Under the pieces are notes generated by a model that had not been told where the DNA came from, did not search any database, and saw only the letters and a program-made list of their open reading frames with translations. The position numbers were made by a program, and so were the translations under genes. Shown here piece by piece: positions 50,327 to 57,896 of a stretch of 64,000 bases of DNA. Every line of letters begins with the position of its first letter. Position 1 is the stretch's first letter. The DNA is from Aggregatilineales bacterium (lineage in GTDB: Bacteria; Chloroflexota; Anaerolineae; Aggregatilineales; Phototrophicaceae): the NCBI GenBank assembly GCA_030834905.1, contig JAUQWZ010000014.1, positions 1 through 64,000 of the forward strand, read 5' to 3'.

Positions 50327-50563
50327 GTAGGGACACGACACCGTCGTGTCCGTTTGTGCGTGTGGCGGACACGATAATGTCACGGTGATTGCCAACGACT
50401 GTGTTCTCGCGTAAAAACCTCACCCCTGCCTCGCTGCGCGCTCGTGTGTAGCGGACACGACAATGCCACGGTGATTGCCAGCGACTGTGTTCTCGCGTAA
50501 AAACCTCACCCCTGCCTCGCCGCGCGCTCGTGTGTAGCGGACACGACAATGTCGTGTCCCTAC
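50327..50563. repeat. 86-base tandem array built from the GTAGGGACACG palindrome
   Basis: Opens GTAGGGACACGACACCGTCG and ends CGACAATGTCGTGTCCCTAC. Between them GCGGACACGA recurs at 50365, 50451 and 50537 with an exact 86-base period; each full unit contains GGTGATTGCCA, GACTGTGTTCTCGCG and AAAAACCTCACCCCTGCCTC. It fills the gap between the glycosyltransferase and dienelactone hydrolase genes and has no gene. Confidence 0.85.
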
Positions 50564-50565
50564 GA

Positions 50566-51210
50566 TTAGCGCCTCAGGAAGTCGAGGGTTCGCTGCCACG
50601 CCAGGCTTGCCGCCGCCGGGTCGTATGCGTCCACGCGGTCAGGCTCGAAGAACCAGTGTCGCGTGCCGGGGTAACGATAGAAAGTCACCGGACGACCAGC
50701 CGCCTTCAGTGCTTGCTCCAGTTCATCGACGCTGCCTGACGACTCATACTCATCGTCTTCGGCAAAATGACCGAGGTAAGCGGCGCGTGAGCTGCTGAAG
50801 TCTCCACCCCCGGTGCCGTAAAACAGGACAACCGAATGGACGCGATTGGGATCGGCGGCAGCGAGATCGAGCGCATAATAAGCGCCCAGTGAAAAGGCAA
50901 TCATGGCGATGCCGCGGTCGGGCTGTCCGGCGCGTTCGTCGAGAAATCGGGCTGCATCGGCGATCTCGGCTTTGGCTTGCAGGTGGTTGGAGTCGAGCGC
51001 GCTGCCCAGGACATCGGCATCGGCGGGGGTGTCGGCGATCCTGCCGTGATAGAGGTCGGGAGCGAAAGCCACGAATCCGGCTTCGGCAAGCCGCGCGCAG
51101 ATAGCCTTGATGGTGTCGTTCAGTCCCCACCAGGCGTGGAGAACCAGCACCGGCTTACCGGTGCCGCTGGCGGGCAGGGCAAGATAGCCATCGGGTTGAA
51201 CAAGTGACAT
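50566..51210 (-). CDS. Dienelactone hydrolase-type alpha/beta hydrolase
   Basis: 214 residues. KPVLVLHAWWGLNDTIKAICARLAEAGFVAFAPDLYHG at the N-terminus, nucleophile elbow IAFSLGAYYAL with Ser rather than the classical Cys, Asp in LGHFAEDDEYESS and His in GTRHWFFEPDR complete a triad. Cytoplasmic. Substrate unknown; dienelactone is only the family name. GGAG upstream of the ATG. Single gene. Confidence 0.9.
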   Translation of the reverse strand: MSLVQPDGYLALPASGTGKPVLVLHAWWGLNDTIKAICARLAEAGFVAFAPDLYHGRIADTPADADVLGSALDSNHLQAKAEIADAARFLDERAGQPDRGIAMIAFSLGAYYALDLAAADPNRVHSVVLFYGTGGGDFSSSRAAYLGHFAEDDEYESSGSVDELEQALKAAGRPVTFYRYPGTRHWFFEPDRVDAYDPAAASLAWQRTLDFLRR

Positions 51211-51317
51211 AGTGGTCTCCTCGCAAGGCTCTCGGATTCGTGCTGCTTAACAGCAACATGCGCCTCAGCGGGCAGATTGTGAAGTCGAGCCGCTGGTCGC
51301 GCCCACGGACGACCTGA

Positions 51318-52031
51318 TCACTTCAAATGCCGCCGGATGAGGCTGAAGTACACCGCCGCGCCGAGCAGCAGCACCGCGATCAGCGCCCATAAAATCGCCC
51401 AGACCGCCGCCGGAATCAGCGGCGCGACCTGTGCCGAAAACGCCGCCGCGTCGTTGCGCACCCCGCCCAGCGAGGCGCCGCTGTTGTTCACCAATCCAAC
51501 CACGTCCATCACCGCATTTAAGCCGGTGACGACTGCCAGCAGGTTGAGCACCAGCAGATTGCCGTTGCGGCTGACCTTCCAGGCGATCAGCCCCAGCACC
51601 AGCGCGAAACCCATCCCCACCAGCCACGCCGTCGAGAGGAAATCGGTGTACAGGATCGAAACCACCGCCACCATCAGCGCCAGCACCAGCGAGATCGTCC
51701 GGCTGAACAGGACGGTGTTGGCGATATAGAACAGCGCCGCCCCGAACAGCGCCGCGCCAAGATAGCCCGCCGGCAGGATGAGAGCGCGCGTTCCGCCTGC
51801 TGTCGTCGCGACGCCCGATCCGCTGCTGAAAACGACTAACCGCCCAATATCGCCGCCCGTGAGCAGCGCCGCCATCCCATGCCCCGTCTCGTGAACGAAG
51901 GTCACAAACAGCCGCAACGGATACAGTAGAAAATCGAGCTGTGGAATATTCCAGACGATAAAGACCAGCGCGAAGGCAACCAGCGCCACAGCCAGTGACC
52001 GTTGTCGAAACAGGACAGCATCGGTGAGCAT
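51318..52031 (-). CDS. M50-like membrane metallopeptidase
   Basis: About 237 residues from ATG 52031 (GAGGATTCG upstream). TFVHETGHGMAALLTGGD holds the HExxH zinc motif (His47, Glu48, His51) inside a membrane segment; five more helices follow. This matches the short M50B-like family of integral membrane proteases. The second zinc ligand (usually an NxxPxxD in a later helix) appears as LVNNSGASLGG or TDFLSTAWL and is not certain. Substrate unknown. Confidence 0.8.
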   Translation of the reverse strand: MLTDAVLFRQRSLAVALVAFALVFIVWNIPQLDFLLYPLRLFVTFVHETGHGMAALLTGGDIGRLVVFSSGSGVATTAGGTRALILPAGYLGAALFGAALFYIANTVLFSRTISLVLALMVAVVSILYTDFLSTAWLVGMGFALVLGLIAWKVSRNGNLLVLNLLAVVTGLNAVMDVVGLVNNSGASLGGVRNDAAAFSAQVAPLIPAAVWAILWALIAVLLLGAAVYFSLIRRHLK

Positions 52032-52121
52032 CGAATCCTCATTATGTGTAAAATAAGCACCTTGTGATACACGCAAACAGGTTCTACTTCATTTATACGC
52101 CAGAACAAAGGATTGTGTTGC

Positions 52122-53009
52122 TTGGACAAGAAACGCCCTGACCCGCTTCGCTTTGGAACTGTCGGTTCGCCGCAGACGACTCCCGCCAGCGGCACGCCCG
52201 CCGCCATTCGCCATATCCGCGAACTGGGTATGGATCATCTGGAGATCGCCTGGGTGCAAAGCGTGCGCGTTGGCGACGACATGTGTGCCCAGATCAAGGC
52301 GGCTGGCGAAGCGTCCCGCGTCAGCCTCAGCGTCCACGCGCCCTATTACATCAACCTCAACAGCCAGACGGATGACCTGATGCGCAAGAGCGACGAGCGC
52401 CTGCTCGCCGCCGCCCGCCGGGGCTTCCTGGCAGGCGCGCGCAGCATCATCTTTCATCCCGGCAGCTATCACACCCAGCCGCCGGAACAGGTCTACGAGC
52501 GCGCCAAAGACAAACTTGTCGAGCTGACGACGATTTTGCGCGAAGAAGGGACGGACGTGATCCTGCGCCCCGAAACGATGGGCAAAAGCGCCATGTTCGG
52601 CACGCTCGACGAAGTCATCCAGTTGAGTCGCGAGATTCCCGGCGTGCTGCCCTGCATCGACTGGGCGCACCTTCATGCCCGCCAGGGTGACGGCACCTTC
52701 AACAGCTACGACGATTTTGCCGGTGCGCTGACGCGAGTTCGCAACGGCTTGGGCGAAGCCGGACTGAAAGACATGCACTTTCATCTCAGCGGCATTGCCT
52801 ACACGTCCAAAGGCGAGAAGGAACACCTGCCCCTGAACGAAGCCGATCTCAAATATCGCGAGCTGCTGCAAGCCTTCATCGATTTCGGCGTTGAGGGCGT
52901 CTGCGCCGTCGAAGCGCCGCTGCCCTTCCACGTTGCCGACGCGCTCACTCTGCAAGCAACCTACCGCCGCCTGCGCGGCGACGAGCCGCTGGAGACTCTG
53001 GCGGACTAA
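52122..53009 (+). CDS. nfo: Endonuclease IV-like AP endonuclease
   Basis: About 295 residues. I choose TTG 52122 because AAAGGA lies 9 bases upstream; TTG at 52113 is also in frame. TIM-barrel with metal ligands in HAPYYINL, IIFHPGSY, ILRPETMG, CIDWAHLHA, MHFHLSG and AVEAPL, matching the Nfo/xylose-isomerase-like order. It would cut at abasic sites during base-excision repair. The spacing of the third metal site differs from E. coli Nfo, so a related enzyme cannot be excluded. Confidence 0.88.
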   Translation: MDKKRPDPLRFGTVGSPQTTPASGTPAAIRHIRELGMDHLEIAWVQSVRVGDDMCAQIKAAGEASRVSLSVHAPYYINLNSQTDDLMRKSDERLLAAARRGFLAGARSIIFHPGSYHTQPPEQVYERAKDKLVELTTILREEGTDVILRPETMGKSAMFGTLDEVIQLSREIPGVLPCIDWAHLHARQGDGTFNSYDDFAGALTRVRNGLGEAGLKDMHFHLSGIAYTSKGEKEHLPLNEADLKYRELLQAFIDFGVEGVCAVEAPLPFHVADALTLQATYRRLRGDEPLETLAD

Positions 53010-53089
53010 TATTAAGTTATTTGCGTGGCTGGGCTGAACTTCTATAATCAGTATGAATTCTGTAAATCCATTTGGCGCTTAGGTGAGGG

Positions 53090-53452
53090 ATGGCACACCG
53101 CATTCTGATTGTAGACGACGATCCCGCAAGCCGGTTCATCTACCGCCAGGTCTTGAGCAGCTTTGAGCTGGTCGAAGCGGGCGACGGCGCGCAGGCAATT
53201 GACCTGCTGCGCGATCAGCGCTTTGATCTGGTGATCCTCGACATGCTGCTGCCCCGCGTCGCGGGAATTGAAGTTCTGGAATACCTCTACGGCGATCCCC
53301 AGCTCACGAAAGTGCGCGTCATCGTCATTACGGCGCATGATGGCTACCGCCATCTCGCCCTGCGCCGGGGCGATACGGTGCTGCTGAAACCCATCACTCC
53401 AAAGCTGCTGCGCGAAACCGTCAACCGTTCGCTCGTCTCGTCCAGCGTCTGA
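53090..53452 (+). CDS. Single-domain response regulator
   Basis: 120 residues. ILIVDDDPASRFIY (Asp9, Asp10), Asp51 in LVILDMLLP, Thr81 in VITAHD and Lys100 in VLLKPI. Receiver domain only. 80 bases after endonuclease IV. No kinase adjacent. Confidence 0.92.
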   Translation: MAHRILIVDDDPASRFIYRQVLSSFELVEAGDGAQAIDLLRDQRFDLVILDMLLPRVAGIEVLEYLYGDPQLTKVRVIVITAHDGYRHLALRRGDTVLLKPITPKLLRETVNRSLVSSSV

Positions 53453-53465
53453 TACGTTCGCGCTG

Positions 53466-53795
53466 TCAGTCCACTTCCCCAAACAGCACCCGCACCGCGC
53501 GGATGGTCATCCGTTTCTGGTGGGCGTAGATACGCACCAGTCGTTCGTTTGGCGGCTCGATGCTGGTGCGCACCAGCAGCCGCGTCAGGTACTTCTCCAC
53601 GTCCTTCAATTCATCATACAGTTTGATAGTGTACGGCGGATCCTTGCTCTCTTTCACCGCCTGCCAGAAGGTGACCACCGGCGCAGACAGAATTTGTTCC
53701 AGCGACGGACGCGCCGGATAGATGCGGCTGCCCCACGCCCGTTCATGAAGCTGCACCCAGTCCATAAAGCCGTCCTTGTGCTTCAACATCGACAT
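53466..53795 (-). CDS. Hypothetical protein (109 aa)
   Basis: 109 residues. Two ATGs: the first abuts its AGAGG, the third codon (53789) lies 6 bases after it and is the more likely start. All-helical, charged, no motif: KHKDGFMDWVQLHERAWGSRI then LKDVEKYLTRLLVRTSIEPPNERLVRIYAHQKRMT. Convergent with the response regulator. No family recognised. Confidence 0.65.
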   Translation of the reverse strand: MSMLKHKDGFMDWVQLHERAWGSRIYPARPSLEQILSAPVVTFWQAVKESKDPPYTIKLYDELKDVEKYLTRLLVRTSIEPPNERLVRIYAHQKRMTIRAVRVLFGEVD

Positions 53796-53924
53796 CCTCT
53801 ATGCCATCCTTGTTTTATCATACTAGAGGAAAGAGGCAGGACGCATATTGATTCTACCTGCCATTCACACAGTGGCGCTACAGGGGTCTATCATCTGATT
53901 TAGCGGCTGTAGCGGCGAATGCTT

Positions 53925-53930
53925 TATAAT
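53925..53930 (+). promoter_or_regulatory. -10 element before the DUF433 gene
   Basis: TATAAT 30 bases upstream of ATG 53961. Confidence 0.45.
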
Positions 53931-53960
53931 GAACCTGATCACAGACTGAGGATGCGCACT

Positions 53961-54194
53961 ATGGATACCCTGCTTTCACGTATAACAATCGATCCGGAAA
54001 TCAGCCACGGCAAGCCGATCATTCGCGGCTTGCGTTATCCGGTACAAACCCTCCTCGAACTCCTCAGCGCGGGGATGACCTTTGACGAAATTCTGGCAGA
54101 TTACCCTGACCTTGAGCGCGAGGATTTAATGGCGGCGCTGGCGTTCGCAGCCAAACTCATGGAAGTGAAGCGCCTCGACGCTGTGATCCTATGA
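53961..54194 (+). CDS. DUF433 antitoxin-type protein
   Basis: 77 residues from ATG 53961. ITIDPEISHGKPIIRGLRYPVQTLLELLSAGMTFDEILADYPDLEREDLMAALAFAA is the DUF433 (VapB45-like) fold: a winged-helix antitoxin that binds DNA and blocks a partner PIN-like toxin. Its stop overlaps the ATG of the downstream toxin fragment (ATGA), the usual arrangement. The gene itself looks intact although its toxin is broken. Confidence 0.88.
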   Translation: MDTLLSRITIDPEISHGKPIIRGLRYPVQTLLELLSAGMTFDEILADYPDLEREDLMAALAFAAKLMEVKRLDAVIL

Positions 54195-54325
54195 AGTTCA
54201 TTGTAGATGCACAACTGCCTCGCCGATTGGCTTTAGCGATCAACACGCAAGGACTCGGTTCGCCCGTTCCATCAGATAGTCTTCCGTCATCAGAGCAGAG
54301 ACTTTCTCTGTCAGCGCCAGCGTAA
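54191..54325 (+). pseudogene. Truncated DUF5615 (PIN-like) toxin
   Basis: Starts MKFIVDAQLPRRLALA, the conserved beginning of DUF5615 toxins paired with DUF433 antitoxins, with Asp6 as the first acidic residue. After about 18-20 residues the sequence is unrelated and stops at 54323-54325 (44 codons). The reading beyond the break coincides with the tail of an antisense antitoxin relic, so the toxin was cut by rearrangement. Confidence 0.8.
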
Positions 54326-54416
54326 TCAACTGATTGATGGATACATTCTCTCATTTTGCCAGTTCACGGGCTGCCTGATGCAATGATTTTGGCAACCGCA
54401 CGTTGATGGCGCTCAT
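54240..54416 (-). pseudogene. Decayed ribbon-helix-helix (HicB-like) antitoxin
   Basis: From ATG 54416: MSAINVRLPKSLHQAARELA, then a stop (TGA at 54353-54351), then ENVSINQLITLALTEKVSAL and EDYLMERANRVLAC in the same frame. The intact form would be a 58-residue RHH antitoxin of the HicB family. The stop lies where a charged residue (probably Arg from CGA) is expected. Confidence 0.8.
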
Positions 54417-54496
54417 GGTATTTCTCCAAGCTCCTGTAGAAACTCCTTTGGGGTGATGGCTGAAATCTGAAACTGCTCTATCCCCTTTAAAGATCC
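54413..54496 (-). pseudogene. C-terminal scrap of a PIN-family toxin
   Basis: The frame KGIEQFQISAITPKEFLQEL...GEIP ends with a TGA that overlaps the ATG of the RHH antitoxin. Its ITPKEFL end is typical of COG1569-type PIN toxins encoded just before RHH antitoxins. The rest of the toxin is missing; the adjacent SDR gene ends where it would continue. Confidence 0.6.
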
Positions 54497-55264
54497 CTAC
54501 TTCGGTCCCATCCGTAATCCGCCATCCAGCCGAATCGTTTCGCCGTTCATCATCTGGTTTTCGACGATTGCCTGCGCCATGTGCGCGTATTCTTCCGGCT
54601 TGCCCAGGCGCGGCGGGAACGGCACCTGTTCGCCCAGCGATTCGCGCGCCGGTTCGGGCAGCCCCGCCAGCAGCGGCGTGTCAAATATGCCCGGCGCAAT
54701 CGTCACCACGCGGATGCCATCTCGCGCCAGGTCACGCGCAATCGGCAGCGTCATGCCGACGATGCCGCCCTTCGATGCCGAATACGCCGCCTGCCCGATC
54801 TGCCCGTCGAACGCCGCCACCGACGCTGTGTTGATGATCACGCCGCGCTCGCCGCCCGCGTTTGGCTCGTTGCGCGCCATCGCCATCGCCGCCAGCCGGA
54901 TGACGTTGAACGTTCCCAGCAGGTTAATCCGCAGGACGGTTTCAAACACGTCCAGCGGGTGCGGCCCGTTCTTGCTGGTCGTGCGCAGCGCCATGCCGAT
55001 GCCCGCGCAGTTGATCATCACATGCAGCCCGCCGAACGCCTCCACCGCCAGTTGAACCGCCGCCCCCACTTCTTCCTCGCTGGTCACGTCGGCGAGCGCC
55101 GCCCGCGCGGTGGTGCCAAGCTCATCCGCCAGCGCCTGCGCCCGTTCGCCATCCCGGTCGAGCACAATCACCTTCGCGCCGTGAGCCGAAAAACGCCGGG
55201 CGCAGGCAGCCCCTAAGCCGCTTGCCCCGCCGCTGACCATAACCGTAATGCCTCTAATTTCCAC
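54497..55264 (-). CDS. Short-chain dehydrogenase/reductase
   Basis: 255 residues from GTG 55264 with AAGGAGATG upstream. NAD-binding [18 protein letters not shown], Asp in IVLDRDG favouring NAD(H), NCAGIG, the catalytic Ser in [11 protein letters not shown] and YSASKGG (Tyr, Lys). The [41 protein letters not shown] segment and [16 protein letters not shown] end match HSD17B10-like/3-hydroxyacyl-CoA dehydrogenase type SDRs. Substrate is only suggested. The stop abuts a toxin relic. Confidence 0.92.
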   Translation of the reverse strand: MEIRGITVMVSGGASGLGAACARRFSAHGAKVIVLDRDGERAQALADELGTTARAALADVTSEEEVGAAVQLAVEAFGGLHVMINCAGIGMALRTTSKNGPHPLDVFETVLRINLLGTFNVIRLAAMAMARNEPNAGGERGVIINTASVAAFDGQIGQAAYSASKGGIVGMTLPIARDLARDGIRVVTIAPGIFDTPLLAGLPEPARESLGEQVPFPPRLGKPEEYAHMAQAIVENQMMNGETIRLDGGLRMGPK

Positions 55265-55422
55265 TGCTTCATCTCCTTAAGTGTCCGCGCCTGCTGCCGC
55301 AGGTTCAGCGTTGTGCTTTTCACTACTAACTTTCAACTTCCCTTCGCGCATATAATGCCGTAAAGACGCCGCATTTGCTATTGACCGCCGCCTCCCGAAA
55401 GACAGTGGGGCAGGTCAATTTT

Positions 55423-55431
55423 TGCTATAAT
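55423..55431 (+). promoter_or_regulatory. Extended -10 element overlapping a possible start codon
   Basis: TGCTATAAT; the last bases overlap the ATG at 55430 of the following gene. Transcription from it would begin near 55438, past that ATG. Confidence 0.5.
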
Positions 55432-57790
55432 GCGCGGCGAATTACTGCTGAATCGTGGAGAAACCACTCTGGCGCAGCAAAGACTCACCCCACAACACGA
55501 TACCCGCTGGCTGGCGCTGATCCTGGCGCTTCAGCTCGTGATGGGATTGGTGACCCTCATCGTCCTGCCGCTGTGGCAGGAGCACGAGCCGGATTATTAC
55601 ACCGTCATCCGCTTTCTGACCGACAGCGGGCGGCTGCCTACCGAAGCCGATTATCCGCCGGGAGAAGCCGACGTTCGTCAGGCGACTCAGCCGCCGCTGT
55701 TTTTCCTGGTCGCCGCGCCGGTGGTTGCCCTGTTTGACGATGGGCAGCCGGTGCCGCCGGGCGTTCAGCCGGGGCTGATTTGTCTGGGCGGCGAAGCGGC
55801 AAACGATATCCGCATTGCCTATCCGATGACGCCCGACTACCGCTTTCCCACCCTCGGCGCGGTGACGGCGGGCTACGGGCTGCGCGTCCTCAACCTGCTG
55901 TTTGGTCTGGCTGCCGTTGTCTTCACCTGGCTGGCGGGGCGAGTCCTGTTTCCGCGCCATCCGGCGATCTCGCTGGTGGGCGCGGCGCTGCTGGCGCTGG
56001 AGCCAAATACGCTCAATCTGGTCACCACTATCAGCAATGACGCGCTGCTGCTCGCCATCGCGGCGGTCAACCTCTACTGCGCCGCGCGGATGCTCGAAGG
56101 CGGACGGGCGCGCTGGCGCTGGATATTCCCGTTGATGGGTACGGCGGCGCTCGCCATCCTCACCCGGCTTTCGGGCTGGTCGGTGCTGGGCTTTGCCGTC
56201 CTGGTCATCCTGTTTGCAATCGGGCGCACGCTCTGGCAGGCGCGGCAGAGCGCCAAACCCGGTCAGGCGCGGCTGGCGCTGGGCGGTCTGGCGCTGCTGA
56301 TTGTCGCCGTTCTGGCGCTCGGCATTTTTAACTACAGCCAATACGGCACCGTCTTCGGGCGCTATAGCTGGCTTGACGAGATGGTGCTGCGCACGCTTCA
56401 GGATTTCAATCTGCCGTTTGCGACCATCGCCGGTGTGTTCAATCAGACTCGTAATTCCTATCTGGCACCCGTTTCAGCGCTGACCACGCGGCAGGCGCTG
56501 CATACGCTCTACCTGCTGCCGGTAGCGGTGGCGCTGGTCGGCGTGGTGGTTGGATTCGCCGACGCCGTCCGGCGCGGGCGTGGTCAGCCGACAACCCCCG
56601 GCGCATATCTGCTGCTACTGGCTGCGACGGCGGTGGCGGTGGTGCTGGTCGTCTTCCGCAACACCATTAACGTTTCGGCACTGGGCGGGGCAACCTTCTA
56701 CAATACGGCGGCGATTTTCGCGCCGCTGCGCTACTACAATGCCGCCCTGCCGCCGCTGACGCTGCTGTTGAGCGCCGGGCTGATGGCGCTGACCGAACCT
56801 GTCCGGCAGCGGCTGGGGGCAGGTGCTGCTTCGCCGCTGCGACAGGTGCTGTCCGCGAATCTGCTGGGCATCGGGCTGGCGGGATTATGGCTGGTCGTGG
56901 GCGTGCTGGGCGCGGCGGCGCTGGCGCAAAATCGCGCGGCAGCCCAGGTATTCGACCTTGCAGCTTATCAGCAGGATGTAGGGGCGCTGCCCAACAGTCT
57001 GCCAGCGGCTGACGGGGGCTACCCGGCGCTCTATCGCCACATCGTCAGCCCGCGCGCCGGCGACGGCTTGATCGATCTGACGCTGGACGCCGGACTAGCC
57101 AGCCCAACGGCGCTGAACTACGCGGTTGAGGTGGCGATGACCAGCGGCGGGCAGGTGGTCAACCGCTGCCAGTTCCTGCCCGCGCGCGGTTACCACCCGA
57201 CAACCTTCTGGCAGCCCGAAACAGCCGTCAGGTTCACGACGACTGTTCCCAACTGCGCCGGTATGCTCACCAGCCCGGTGGACGTATCACTGCGCTGGCT
57301 TGGCGCGGGCATGGATGGTCTGATACAGGATATATCGCCGCCAGTCTCGCTCGGCACGATCACCGAACCGCTGGCACAGGCGCAGTCCTGTCCTGATACG
57401 CTCGGCATCATCGCTGGCGGCTATCGCCTGACGCGGTTCAACTCGCCGCCGATTATCCAGCGCGGCGAAATCTACCTGCCGTCGCTGAACTGGATCATCA
57501 CCCAGCCGACGCCGGAAGCGCTGGGGCGCACGTTCATCTTCACCCACGACCAGACCGCCGAGCAGTTTACCTGTTCGGGCATGGATCTGGGGGTGCAAAC
57601 GTGGGAATTGGGCGAGTACGTCTACTTCGACCGCTGTCCAGTGACGTTCCCGCCGGAAGCGGCGGTTGGCACGTATACGGTCAGCGTGGTGCTCACGGGC
57701 GCGGCAGGGGAATGGCTGCCCGCCGCCGATCTTTCAGGCAACCCGATTCCCGGCGGCGCGGTTCGGGTCGGCACCGTCGAACTGGAGTAG
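55430..57790 (+). CDS. Large GT-C-like membrane protein
   Basis: 786 residues as listed; if the -10 at 55426-55431 is real, translation must start later, and CTG 55469 (GGAG 8 bases upstream, LAQQRLTPQHDTRW) is the best site, giving 773 residues. About ten membrane helices (20-500) with an early external loop ATQPPLFFLVAAPVVALFD and HEPDYYTVIRFL, resembling GT39/DUF2142-type polyprenyl-sugar transferases. The C-terminal 280 residues are an extracytoplasmic beta-rich domain. Substrate unknown. It is the only gene in its transcript. Confidence 0.82.
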   Translation: MRGELLLNRGETTLAQQRLTPQHDTRWLALILALQLVMGLVTLIVLPLWQEHEPDYYTVIRFLTDSGRLPTEADYPPGEADVRQATQPPLFFLVAAPVVALFDDGQPVPPGVQPGLICLGGEAANDIRIAYPMTPDYRFPTLGAVTAGYGLRVLNLLFGLAAVVFTWLAGRVLFPRHPAISLVGAALLALEPNTLNLVTTISNDALLLAIAAVNLYCAARMLEGGRARWRWIFPLMGTAALAILTRLSGWSVLGFAVLVILFAIGRTLWQARQSAKPGQARLALGGLALLIVAVLALGIFNYSQYGTVFGRYSWLDEMVLRTLQDFNLPFATIAGVFNQTRNSYLAPVSALTTRQALHTLYLLPVAVALVGVVVGFADAVRRGRGQPTTPGAYLLLLAATAVAVVLVVFRNTINVSALGGATFYNTAAIFAPLRYYNAALPPLTLLLSAGLMALTEPVRQRLGAGAASPLRQVLSANLLGIGLAGLWLVVGVLGAAALAQNRAAAQVFDLAAYQQDVGALPNSLPAADGGYPALYRHIVSPRAGDGLIDLTLDAGLASPTALNYAVEVAMTSGGQVVNRCQFLPARGYHPTTFWQPETAVRFTTTVPNCAGMLTSPVDVSLRWLGAGMDGLIQDISPPVSLGTITEPLAQAQSCPDTLGIIAGGYRLTRFNSPPIIQRGEIYLPSLNWIITQPTPEALGRTFIFTHDQTAEQFTCSGMDLGVQTWELGEYVYFDRCPVTFPPEAAVGTYTVSVVLTGAAGEWLPAADLSGNPIPGGAVRVGTVELE

Positions 57791-57821
57791 CGGCGATTGG
57801 GCGCAGCGTACTGCGCCCCTT

Positions 57822-57893
57822 TGTGTCCTCTGTGTCCTGGTGGTTCAGCCGTTTTCCCTGGCGTTCCTGGCGTCTTGGCGGTTCGAGTTCTGT
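57822..57893. repeat. Extragenic repeat of the CTTGGCG/CTTTGTG family
   Basis: CCTCTGTGTCCTGGTGGTTC followed by CCTGGCGTTCCTGGCGTC and TTGGCGGTTCGAG. Same family as 1755-1825 and 18411-18493. Lies between two convergent genes and might end both transcripts. Confidence 0.65.
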
Positions 57894-57896
57894 TCT

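Noticed and set aside
50327-50563. Possible CRISPR-like array
   Set aside because: Units are 86 bases with the whole unit repeated; there are no unique spacers between short repeats and no cas genes.
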